The translations under genes were made by a program, and so were the position numbers. A stretch of DNA of 64,000 nucleotides from contig JASANE010028715.1 in NCBI GenBank assembly GCA_030248225.1, forward strand, positions 37,989 through 101,988, written 5' to 3'. The notes beneath the pieces were generated by a model. The model did not search any database and was not told the origin of the DNA. It saw nothing but the letters and a program-made list of their open reading frames with translations. Each line of letters begins with the position of its first letter. The stretch's first letter is position 1. This document shows positions 43,640 to 54,400 of the stretch, in pieces. Source of the stretch: Trileptium ribeirensis (lineage: Eukaryota > Nematoda > Enoplea > Enoplida > Thoracostomopsidae).

Positions 43640-46600
43640 AAGATCTATTCTTAATTTATAATTTTACCTCATTATGGAATTTAAGATCACATAGCGAGCA
43701 AAAACTTACTGATTATGCGGTTCATTTTTTTACTGTAATGGTCGTGCAATATTTGGTTAATTGCAGGTATGGTCAAATTCTCAGATTACAACCTGCTAAA
43801 CTCCATTTTATGTATATAAAATTTCTATCATTTTCTAGCTTGCAGCAAAAAATGTTGATGTTTACAAACCGTTGGGATATCAATTCTCTGGAAGTAGTTT
43901 AAATGGTTTATACATGCAAATTTCGATTGCAACATATCTGAATTTTTTATTAATTTTTGAGGTAACTTACTTTCTTCATATTATATGTATTTTATATCAT
44001 TTCACATGCAAAACTGTATAAAATAACTATAAATTAAAAAGTAATGACCGCAATACGAAAAGTTTGTATATATTTTTATCGTCGAACAGTAAAATTTACA
44101 TTTCAGCAAATTTCACTTGTTCTGGTATGCCAATTTATAAAATATTTTTCAGATGCTCAGTAGTGTCCAGTCTAGGTCAATTTAAGCGGTAAATTCGTTT
44201 CGCTGCCTTTTTCTGGCAGATATTTTGGTTTCAATTTTGATGTGCAGACATTTCAATAATGACAAACCAAAAACTATTATTAACCATATGACCTAGTTAC
44301 GCAGTAATAGTTAAATATATTTTTGCTGAACGAAACGCAGTCTTATATAATATTTATATAACTATAAATATTATGTTTCCCCGCTCCAGTAGATTTATGG
44401 TAAATGGGCTATCAAGTTAATAACGTCAAATATTCAAGTATTTCTAATTTATTTTATGAAAATAAAGATTGGTCTGTCCCTGCAGTAGCAGTTGGTGTTT
44501 CAAGTGTGAATTAGGGAAGTTTTATAGAAGAGTATGAACCTCGTCCATACTCATGTACTTTGCGTTATCCAACCACGTGGTCGTTTTTTAACTTATCCCT
44601 CTTGCAGGTTGGTATTCTCAAGGTTATCTGGGCGCATTTGCTACTTCTAAGTTTCTTTGGCTTGGTATCTACTACCACCACTCCTCCTCCCCCATAAAAC
44701 CTTGGGATATTGGTTGCTCATTATGGACCGTTGTTAGCACAATCAAACATCGGGGGAATCTTAGAGATCGTCTATACCCATAAAAGAGCCTAGATGGTGT
44801 TGTGAGTAAGTGCATAGAACCTTAGGGTGGTAGCAAATACCACTTGGAGAACCTTGGGGCTACCCTCTGCGGTCTTTGGAAATAGGGTAAGGACCGATCA
44901 CATCGTCGGATAAGGCAGATCACAGGAGTGTCAACGGGTGTCATGATGTTTTTAAAAATTTTCTTATGTATTTCAATACTTCCTTCATTATGTATGAGAC
45001 AGTCATTATTATAATTTCAACGTTCGTACCCTGCAAAGTGTATATGTTTCATTTAGCGTATCAAATTTTACAATTCTTTTCCCATTTTTATGGCTGACGC
45101 AAAAATATTAAATTAACATTGATTTAATGTATTAAATTTACTTTTATTCCGAATACCCTTCGACCATAGTGTGTGAGTTCGCTAGCATTGAATATGTGTG
45201 CTATTCCTGGATAATTTCGTGACAGAGTGTGCATCCATTTTGCCATCTGAAATTATAACTGAAGAGTATTTGTACCAAAATTGACACTTTAACTGTAGTA
45301 TTCACTGCCATCCCACATGATGGGGTGCACAAGATATTTGCATATACTAATATGTGCATGTATTTCCGATCGTTGGACTAAGATGTGTAAGCTATAATAA
45401 GCTACATTAATAAAGTATTACACTACATAATTTAAATTATTACCATCATTTATCTTACATGATTTGAGCTCAATACTCAGTTCAACGTGATTGCGAAGTG
45501 AGCATGCGTCGACATAGTTGTCGCCTCCTAAGCAGAATTTGCATACAATGCATAGCATTGGCCAATGTACACTTGTTGCAGCACTTTACAAAACTAACTG
45601 CTTGAGCCCCCAACTCATCATTCGACAACGCGGCGCGACAAATATCACGGTTTAGACTGCTCATATTTAAGGGTAAACTGAGAATTTTACCGAATGCTAT
45701 GCTGCTAAAAATGATATTACCAAGTGTACATGTTCATCCAACGTCAAAACGCGATAACTGAAATTTGGGAGTTCACCAATTTGTCTTTTGCACATGTTCG
45801 CGATATATCTACAACTCTAATCAAAGCATGCAGGGACACCTGTATACGGTGTTAAAATGTATGTTTATCTTTAAGCAAATATCAGACGTGTTTCTTGTAA
45901 CTATAATCTATTCAATATATACATGCATTGGAAAGATAAATGTCAGTACTCTAATTAAAACTTGATGATATAGGGTATCTTCGGACGGTGAAACTAGCCA
46001 AGTGAGTGTTAAGCTGTAAACACATGTGCTTGCAGTGGACACTTCCTATTATTTCATTTGGTTTCCTAGTATATATATATAAATAAATATATACTGTCCA
46101 TAACAGTTGAGTTCGGCAGTGTGAAGTGAAATGGACACGTGAGTCCTGACAACCTTAGCTTCGCAAAAGATGCTAACGAACGGATTTACACAGGTTACTG
46201 CACAAAATATGATGTGTTTTTTTGGTTGACTCACGGATATTGTGATTGGGTTTATGTCTATATTAATGGCGCAAATTCAAAATATTTATGTACAGTAAAA
46301 TTTGACTTAACAACAATAACTGAGTTGCTTTTGGTCCGAAATGCAGTTTTCCCATTTTTTTCATCAAACTTAGAACTTGGCAGGTTGGGTTAGTAAAGTA
46401 CAATCCTGCAAAGTGGCATACTACAAAAATTAGATCTAAATCATATTGTTTCAGACACTTGGCCTTATGTACATTTATCAAAGCCAATTTCTCGGTTGTT
46501 GGCTGTATATAGGATTTATTTACTGAAAGAGGTAAATGTGCTGGTGACGCCATTGCAAATTATGGTATATAACATATCTTCACAGTAGTCGTAATGTGTT

Positions 46601-47000
46601 TGCTCGAAATTAACGCTTCTCGTAGTAATAGTTAAATGTTTTGCTGGACTATTGCAAGGCATTCTTGAACTATGTGCAACGAAACCTGCAGAATACCAAG
46701 AATTCAACTTCCTCGCGGTAATATGGCTATAAATTGCAAGACAGATATTGACACATACCACATTAATAATAAATATAGCACGAGATCAGCATCAAAAAGA
46801 TCGTTTCCGTTTACCAAACTTGTTCAAGATCGCATGACTAATCAACAGAAGTATTGTATCGCTTCAATCAACATTGAAAAATATTTGACAGTCGGTAATT
46901 GTTGCATAGCAGCTGATACTTGTAAATTTTCCCTGTTATTTCGTAGTTTAAGAAATAACACAAGCGGCTTGGGATTTAACTAACAGAACATGCAGTTTTT
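43640..47000. other. Intergenic or intronic DNA
   Basis: Includes a distinct GC-richer block (44520-44960) of unknown nature with a short hairpin (GTGGTAGCAAATACCAC, about 44827), and two moderately protein-like plus-strand frames (46139-46393, 46672-46983) that match nothing known to me. Confidence 0.4.
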
Positions 47001-47019
47001 TCTTTATATATAAGTAATA

Positions 47020-47163
47020 GTTGTAGCATAGCTATCGTGCGTTAAGTGAATTGTACGCACGGTTGTGACGAGTTCAGACGAGTGCGTCAGCACGAGTTTG
47101 AACGAGTTAAACAACACAGTCGTGCGTATAAATCACCTGACGCACGCCTGGCTGTGCTACAAC
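47020..47163. repeat. Imperfect long fold-back left of the DIRS unit
   Basis: Arms of about 50 bp begin GTTGTAGCA and end TGCTACAAC, with GTGCGT/ACGCAC words on both sides. A second 28-bp hairpin (CCGTGCGTCAA...TTGATGCACGG) follows at 47192-47219. Confidence 0.75.
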
Positions 47164-47334
47164 TGACTTGTAATACAGCTAATTTAGCTAACCGTGCGTC
47201 AAGTTAATTTGATGCACGGCCTTAACTATATAAGCTGTGTTACAAGTGTTCTTATGGGAACGCCTGTTTTCTTACGCTAAATCACTTTTTAGTCGAGAAG
47301 TATTATCTGTTTTATGTATTGCATTCTGTATTAT

Positions 47335-48055
47335 GTCTGGTAGTTGGAAACCTAAAAGGAAGAAGTTTTCTTCTTTGTCGGACGTTGATTCTGGCTCTTC
47401 CGTGGAAAATGCTCTCCACGGAAATCTGATTTAACGTTTCAGTCCTATCAGGATCAAGCGCAGTTTCTCCGTGGGTTTTCTAAAAAGTTACGTAAGGCGT
47501 CTTCTGTTGCAAAGCGTTATAAAGATCGCGGTGGCGACATGCCGAGGTTTGAAAAGATATTAAAGTGTCTTCAAAAAGATTTTAAGTCTCGGAAAAGAAG
47601 CTTCTTTTGAATGGTGCTGTTGGATACACGACTGCGAACGTTTTGTCGAAATCCGAAGCTATTGGGCTTAATACAACTAAGAACATGTTCGCTGTGGCGA
47701 CATACCGAGGCTTGAAAAGATATTAAAGTGTCTTCAAAAAGATGTTAAATCTAGGAAAAGAAGCTTCTTTTAATGATGCCGTTGGATACAGGACTGCGAA
47801 CGTTTTGTCGAAATCCGATGATATTGGGCTTAATACAACTGAGAGCTTGGTGCTTGTGCAGTGTTGCATGTCGTCGGCTCCACAAGCCAGTCAAGGGTTT
47901 CTCAGCCCTTTCGTTTTGACCGGGTGTCATCAGTAGTTGGCCTCCGTCGAAAATTTATCGTTCCCATGCGTCAATCTAACCAGCGAGATTTGTGCTTCCT
48001 CTGTCAGCAACCCAGGCATTTTGTTTCTAAATTCCAAAGTGGCGACAAGCAATGA
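47335..48055 (+). pseudogene. DIRS Gag-like protein with CCHC-type knuckle, decayed
   Basis: Starts SGSWKPKRKKFSSLSDVDSG (47335 on), a basic, Ser-rich Gag-like leader ending at a stop near 47432. Further frames continue to 48055, where DLCFLCQQPRHFVSKF resembles a retroviral-type CCHC zinc knuckle with the last Cys and the Gly replaced. A 163-bp tandem duplication (47531-47856) lies inside. Gag would package the element RNA. Several frames and stops make it inactive. Confidence 0.55.
47531..47856 (+). repeat. 163-bp tandem duplication in the DIRS gag region
   Basis: Units 47531-47693 and 47694-47856 share GTGGCGACAT..CCGAGG, AAAGTGTCTTCAAAAAGAT and GCGAACGTTTTGTCGAAATC. Identity is roughly 90 percent by eye. 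Period 163 is not a multiple of three, so the duplication itself shifts frame. Confidence 0.9.
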
Positions 48056-48429
48056 AATGTTTGACATAATACAGCCACTTCTTTTAAATCCCGGATCAAC
48101 TGATCTTCTGGAAGGTAGGTGCAATAAAAATCTCGTTATGCAGAAGAGTTTATGTGCAATTAATGCGGTTAAGATTGAATTCGCAGATGCTTCAGTTTTT
48201 GGAAAACATTTTGCCTTAATTTTGGTGTTTAATACTTTGCTTTATGGTTATACCATACCCATTTTAGGTAGGTGGGAGCCATTTTTTTTGCGGAATAGCC
48301 ACTCATGCTTAGCTCACCAAGATTTTGTTTTGTCTGAAATTGAGGCTGTGCTTCAGTGTAAAATTATACAAAAAACTGATATAGGCGATCGATAATTCGT
48401 TCACCATGTCTCTATTTTTCAAAGCAGTG

Positions 48430-48936
48430 GTAAGATGAGCTTTATTCTGGGTTGTTCGGATTTGAAAAAGCTTGTGGCAAAATGCCATTTTTATTGGATG
48501 AAATTCAAACAACACTCACTTTTCTGGAAAATGGGTGGAAAATGACTAAGTTAGGTCTTAAATCGTGTTATTTTCACGTTGATATCGCGGAGCGTTGAAG
48601 GCAGATCCTGAGTTTTCCCCGGCAGGGTTTCGATTGCTACTTTACGGTTTTGCCTTTTGCTTTGTCGTGCGCTCCCTATATTTTTAATGACATTATGCGC
48701 CAACTTACGTTGAAATAGAGTTCAAAACGCTTGGTATGTTTGTGGTTTGTGATGACAGTTTTTTTGGCGGCGCCGAGCTATTCCATACTTTCGCTAACTG
48801 TGATGGAAATTATTTTTGATTTGCATCATTGTAGTTTTGTTGTCAACATGGAGAAGTCTCTGTTGCAGCCCACCATTCTGTTAACTTTTCTGGGAATTAT
48901 TATAAATACGGAAGCTTTGTTGGTTTCGCTCTCTTA
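48430..48936 (+). pseudogene. DIRS reverse transcriptase, decayed
   Basis: Landmarks in order across frames: GLKSCYFHVDIAE (about 48554, the catalytic-Asp region that follows K-D in active enzymes), ALSCAPYIFNDIMRQL (about 48660-48710), FVVCDDSFFGGAE in place of the usual YLDD-type box (about 48735), and the VNMEKSLLQP...FLGIIINT segment (48843-48907). The order is that of the DIRS/Ngaro RT rather than of LTR or non-LTR enzymes. Stops and shifts occur throughout. Confidence 0.7.
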
Positions 48937-49079
48937 GCATAGGGTGGATAAGATGCTTAATTACGGTTGTAGTATCTTGGCAAAGGCTAATTTTATTACA
49001 TCATGTTAATTATTGGTTTTTGCTGGCTTGATCATAGCGGGTCACATTGTGTTGGGCGATATAATATTACTACGCACGT

Positions 49080-49926
49080 CGCCAGTCGTACGCTCAGGCT
49101 TCCGGAAGTAGAGATTTGGATACCTTGATTAGATTATCATCAGGAGCTACTGACGATATTGCATATTTGGTTGATTGTGTGCACAGGAACGAGGGTCGTT
49201 CGCTGGTTTTATTGGTCCGAATTTGCATTTTTCTTCAGATGTTAGTGGATTTGCGGCGGCCGCAATTTATGTGGGAGCCATCTAGAAGAGCAAAGTTTGC
49301 TCGTTTCTCAATTATGTAATCGGATATGAGAGAAAGTTCTGCTTGTTGGGCGCTTTCAGCGTTAGAATTTGGTATTTAAACTTTTTTAAGAGTTGTGCAG
49401 AGAAATCGCGCTGCGGAAAATAGACCCAAGTGGCTTTTTGGTGATTAAGCGGGGCAGCAAAAAAGCAATGTTACATGATTTGGCTTTGCAAATTGCTACT
49501 TTATGTGATAAGGCAGATATTTCTTTCCCGTTTTGGTTCCCCGGTATTTTATTCCAGTTGCGGATTTTTACTCTAGGTATTGTGATGTCGATGATTTGTC
49601 AATACGTTTGGGTCTTTTTTCGCGCTTTGAACCGTCGTTTTTGGCAGTTTAACATTGACTTGTTTGAAAGTCACCAAAATAATTTGGTTCCTAAATTTTT
49701 CTCCCAGTTTTGGTGTCCGGGGATCCTGGTCAAGTTGAAATGCATGGTGTGTTTCTTGGTCACTTTATTTAGCTCGAGTACTTACGAAGTTTCAGCAAAC
49801 TTTTTGAACATGTTGCTGATTGCCTTCCCGAGGTTTTCCACCATTCTTCTGTCGTTGCGTAGACATGGTAAGGTGTGGTTTATCGTTAACTCTGGTCAGG
49901 ATTATATTACTCTGGGTTCAAATTAG
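49080..49926 (+). pseudogene. DIRS RNase H and following domain, decayed
   Basis: A SSDVSGFAAAAIYVGAI segment (49235 on) matches the first RNase H strand with its Asp. Later frames carry IKRGSKKAMLHDLALQIATL (49440-49510) and DLFESHQNNLVPKFFSQFWC (about 49655-49715), the Asp-Leu-Phe-Ala/Glu motif that follows RNase H in DIRS elements. Broken by stops near 49317, 49384 and elsewhere. Confidence 0.65.
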
Positions 49927-50021
49927 TTATCTTGTCTTGGGAGGTCAACTTACTCTTGCGTTTGTTGTTTCTGCGTCTAGGGCATTAAGTTTTTATTTTC
50001 GGCTTCTTTTCTAGGCTTATA

Positions 50022-50124
50022 TGTTCTGCTAGCGTTTAGCCGCTTCACAACTTTACCTATTATCTCGTAGTTTACGGAGAGATAACGAACTTGTGAAGCG
50101 GTCCGGCATTTAGCTAGCAGAATA
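50022..50124. repeat. Fold-back between the two DIRS units
   Basis: Arms TTCTGCTAGCG...CGCTTCACAA and TTGTGAAGCG...GCTAGCAGAA, with an inner TATCTC...GAGATA pair. It shares its left arm with 51364-51390. Confidence 0.8.
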
Positions 50125-50949
50125 TGCAAATGTATGTTTATAAACAAATATAAATATGTTTATAAGTGTTTATATGGGAAAGCCTGTTTGCTTACACTAA
50201 TCCCTTATCAGTCGTCAAGTACTATCTGTTTTGTGTATGTATTTTGTCTTCCCCCGCCCACCCGAGTGGGTGCAGTTTATTGTTTTTTCCTTATTATTTC
50301 TGTTCTTATCCAGAATTCTTCCTGGTTTCGAGACCTGCGGGATATGGATGCTGTTTTTTGAAAATTTGCTCTTCGCTATGGTTCTTGTTTCAAGTGCTGC
50401 TGCTGCATCGCTCAAATCATATTTGGGTTACACTTTGCGGTATTCCGTATGCCATCGAATTGTATGTTCCGGAATTTTTTTACCGATTAATCCAGTTCGC
50501 GCCGTAATGTTCTTAATGATTAAGAAAGACACTCTCGCCTCTGCAAGTACTGTGGTGGTAATTTTTCTACGGTTTAGTCAATGACTTTCCGGGAAATGCT
50601 TTAAGATTTATATGAAATGTGTTAAAGGTGTTAAGGGTATGGTACAGCCGGCTAATAGGAAATCACATTTTTCCTTCTATCATGTTAATGTCATGATATC
50701 GGATGGTTTGGATCTGGTAGCTAATCGATTCGCAAATTAGAGCTTCTTTGTTTGTTTTGCTTAGATTCTCGGGAATGTTACGTTGTAATGAGCTTCTATA
50801 CATTAATTTTAGTGATATTACTTTGTTTCAGGATCACCTACAGATTCGACCACCTACAGATTTGACACAATAGCCTGATCAGTTACAACAAGGCAGGCTA
50901 TTGGTTATCTCCGCCACTGGTTACAAGTACTGCCATAAGATTTTATTTG

Positions 50950-51296
50950 ACGCCTATGCTAACAAATTTCAGCTGTGCTGATCTTTCGGCTCCCACGAGG
51001 TCTTTCAATCGTTGCGTTTTCGTTCGGATGCTCAGTCTTACCTACAAACGGTACGTCGTATATATTATGATCTGGTGCGCACAATTGTTAAGCAGCATGA
51101 TGTTGTGGCTGGTTTGGATTCGCGTTTTTTCACTACGTATAGTTTGCGAGCAGGCGGTGCTACGGTCGCTGCTTCAAAGGTAGAAATACTACTCCAATTA
51201 CTTGGGCGTTGGGCCAGCGCGGCTTCAGAGAATTGTTATCTGGACAAATCCTTGGTTAATATGATGTTGGTAGCCCAGAAATTTCACAGTGAATAA
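50950..51296 (+). pseudogene. DIRS tyrosine recombinase C-terminal part
   Basis: The frame at 51012-51296 shows YSLRAGGATVAAS and LLGRWASAASENCYLDKS. Arg (SLR) and the terminal Tyr of the tyrosine-recombinase signature are visible; the His that normally precedes SLR is Tyr. The N-terminal part of the domain is only fragmentary (50947 on, in a neighbouring frame). An AATAAA signal follows (about 51339). The enzyme would integrate the circular cDNA intermediate. Confidence 0.75.
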
Positions 51297-51363
51297 GATT
51301 ATAATTTTTTTGTTACTTGGATGCGGCTGACTCACCAATAAAGCGTCATTCATTCATTTATAT

Positions 51364-51450
51364 TTTCTGCTAGCGTTTAGCCGTTCCACAATACGAATTT
51401 TAACCATTTGTATATACGAATATAGTGGAGACATGCTCGGCTGTAGAAAA
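51364..51450. repeat. Fold-back right of the DIRS units
   Basis: Begins TTCTGCTAGCGTTTAGCCG as at 50024. Right arm GTGGAGACATGCTCGGCTGTAGAA; the pairing is imperfect. Confidence 0.65.
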
Positions 51451-54400
51451 TCATCCTTTGTCTGAAATTTATAGGCAAGGAGATTAGGTATTTTGCTTTA
51501 TAAATGTGTCACAGCCAGCAGTTTGTTCTGATCGCTGTTTTTGCACCGTTGCATTTATAACGGGATCATATCTAAGGGTCCCATAACAAAAAAGCATTCA
51601 GAAAATTATTAACAGCCCATCCCCAAAGTTCCTTTAACCAAGCCGAGTATCCCTGCATGCAACATGTTCAAATTGTGATGCCTTGCCGCCATCGGACGTC
51701 GTTTCGATGATATTGGTGTCGCAACAGCAAGGCTTGGGTATCAGTAAAGTAAAGTCAGACCTCTAGAATTAAGTGGAAAGCAGTGTATCTCATAATTTGG
51801 GGATGCTAATATTGAAAATATAGTTATTTTCTGGGCAGGGTAATGTCAATCTGTGTTGCATCTACATCATTTGCGCTGCATTATTGTTGGGGAAGTCGGT
51901 TTTGTGACGTCCAGATTTGAAGAGAAACGACCGGCCGGCCAAAAGCTGAACCGCACGCCGATGGCTCAACGGCTGGGCAATAACAATAGACGGCTGCTGG
52001 CCAAGAAGCATCTTTTAATACTATGATACGAATTTAACATTCGTAAATGCATCTTCCGCATTTGTTCTTCGATTTGCAAATGTTTAGCACGGCGTATATT
52101 GCAACGGCTAAAGTGCCAGATCCTATGGTTAGGCAGTCTATAGCAAAGACTGTACTGAATTTAGAGCAAGATGACGGCCGGTTTCGAGGATTATCATTAA
52201 ACATTGACTGATATTAGTTTAATAATAAGAAATACATGTTATCTGCTTTTAAATACAAGATGGTACTAGACGGTACAAAATGCTTGCATGTTATTTACAG
52301 GCGATTACAAATATATACATCAAAAATTTCCGGTTGTGTAGTTTAAATCGCTTGCTGTACAGTGGTAAATGTATAGATGCATAGGTTGGCAGGCCGAGCG
52401 ACGTCCCGTAACTGCTAACCAATGACTTTTGCGACTGTCAACGACAATAAAATATTAAGGGCCGGACGACAAATTTGCGACTGTTCTTAAGATGCGCCGC
52501 CAACCATGCTTTTTGACACCTTGTACAAACGTTGTTATTGCCAGGACTGGTGGAATTCATTTCAGAGCAATGCGATTTCAGCTGGTTGGGCACCGACGGG
52601 TCTATTTATGGAGAAAAAGGCAAGCATGTCCGTTGAGAAATAATTGCCGGAGAAACTTACAAATTGGTTTGTAAAATCTTTGTGCTAGCGTAGAATTTTC
52701 CTCCCTCAGTCTTACTAAAAAATACGGGATGCGGCTACGGTGTCAACTATATTTCCAAATTTCAACATTATTGTTATTGATACAATTGGCTGTTGTTGTG
52801 CTTCAGGCCAAGACCCCCAGTTACCGGTGATCAAGGGGAAGGGATCTCAAGCCCCAACTATCCACATCCAATACCTCCTGTCACCTTAATTTTGCAATCA
52901 TATGTAATTAACTCTAAACAACTCCCTTACAATTTCTCAACAGATTTGTTGATCTAACAACCAGATTTATTGATCGAACAGGCCCGCTGGGGACGCAGGT
53001 TCAGCTGGAGCAACACCAACGCTTTTTGGGTTCAACTCAGTAGGTCGATGCTGCGGCTGCAGAAGTTGAAAAAAATTTCCTGGTTCATAGGATTCATCGA
53101 AACCAATCATAAAAATGTTAAACAGGAGTGATAAAAACTGAAATATATAATTAAGAATAAATGCCGATAGCGGGCGAATATTTGATTTCCAATGTTAACT
53201 CTACCCCACTCAACCACAGCCACCTAGCTACAAATTCGCCTGGTTTGTTACTAAACGTTTAAATGTAAATAATGAAGACTAAACGAGGTAGGTGAAACTA
53301 GAATTCTAGTTCGTCTTTGCGGAAAAATCATTCCATTTTTTGCATCAGTTTTCCAAAATTAGGCGATTCACCGTTTTACTTTTAATTTCTTGGGATATAA
53401 CGTTGTTTTAGCACCTCCGCCCAAACTTTACTTTTTCCTGAATGCAGATACTTATTATAAACATGTTCTAAGTTTTAGAACATTTGCGCTGCAAGCAAAA
53501 AAAATATCGTGTCTAGGAAATAATTTACCATTAACTAATATATATCACAATGTACTGAATGGGAATAAGTGGGTGTAAGTAACTGAGGAAGTACTCGCTA
53601 TTTAAAATAGCTCGTCAAAAGTTTCCGAAGAAAATTTCGAACCTACATCAAACTCTCAAGCAGCAATATCTTAATCTTAATCAAATTCTTAAATCCTTAA
53701 TTTTCGAAGGAATTTCACACCGTCGAATGACGCAATAGAATTAAAATCTTGTATCGCATCGCAGGTCAGCCGCTGTTTTTGACAACGTCCGAGACTAAAA
53801 ATCGAACCCATGTAAGAACTGCGCACTTAAAATGTTATGATTATTCAACTATTGCTTAGCAGCAGAATTAATGCTAGTAGCTGTTTACATACTTGTCCAC
53901 GTCACAATATGTGTTGGTGATCCGGACAGAGGTGGAAAAGTATATCACAACTTAATGGCGGTGACAGCAGTAGGTGCAATACCTGAGGAGTTTTGTGTAT
54001 TAGCTATTAACCGAAATTAAAACTGTGCACAGCGAAATATAGATGTTTCTCTTGCAACAGCGAAATATAGATGTTTTTCTTGCAGCATATATACAACTCT
54101 TATAACGTAGATTATGTGTCTTTTATCCCTGAGCTTGACAAATCCAAACAATAGGGCTCTCGCGCTGCCTGATAACTTCTGTTTCATTATTACTATAAGT
54201 CGTCACCATAGAGTTCTGCTAAATCCAATGAAACATCGTTGAATAAACATAGAAATATTTTGACTTCTGTTCTAGAAGTAAATTTTCTAGTACCGGGTTC
54301 TACTGTAAACTGGAGTCAGGTTTGTATCTAGCATTAGAAATCGCAACCGTACCTGGATGTGACCGTGGCTACTGAGAGCTACCCTTACGGCAATAGTGAT

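Larger units (their letters stand above)
47020..51450 (+). mobile_element. Two related decayed DIRS-type (tyrosine-recombinase) retrotransposon units
   Basis: Unit 1 (about 47.2-50.0 kb) holds Gag-like, RT and RNase H parts. Unit 2 (about 50.15-51.35 kb) has a 5' region similar to unit 1 (47237-47345 against 50157-50260) but then carries only a tyrosine-recombinase part. Fold-back sequences flank and separate them (47020-47163, 50022-50124, 51364-51450), the last two sharing CTGCTAGCGTTTAGCCG. This arrangement fits DIRS-like elements, which have inverted or split repeats and a tyrosine recombinase instead of an integrase. All frames are interrupted. Confidence 0.75.

Noticed and set aside
43690..43800. 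Preceding exon of the carboxypeptidase ending at a GTAAGT donor (minus strand)
   Set aside because: The frame needed to join the HAREW exon has a stop a few codons upstream and no family similarity.
46060..46150. TATA-rich promoter with an ATG and GTGAGT donor
   Set aside because: The exon would be eight bases and nothing downstream is recognisable; the TATA run is a simple AT repeat.
48731..48937. Stand-alone 68-codon gene
   Set aside because: It is a frame-shifted slice of the DIRS reverse transcriptase.
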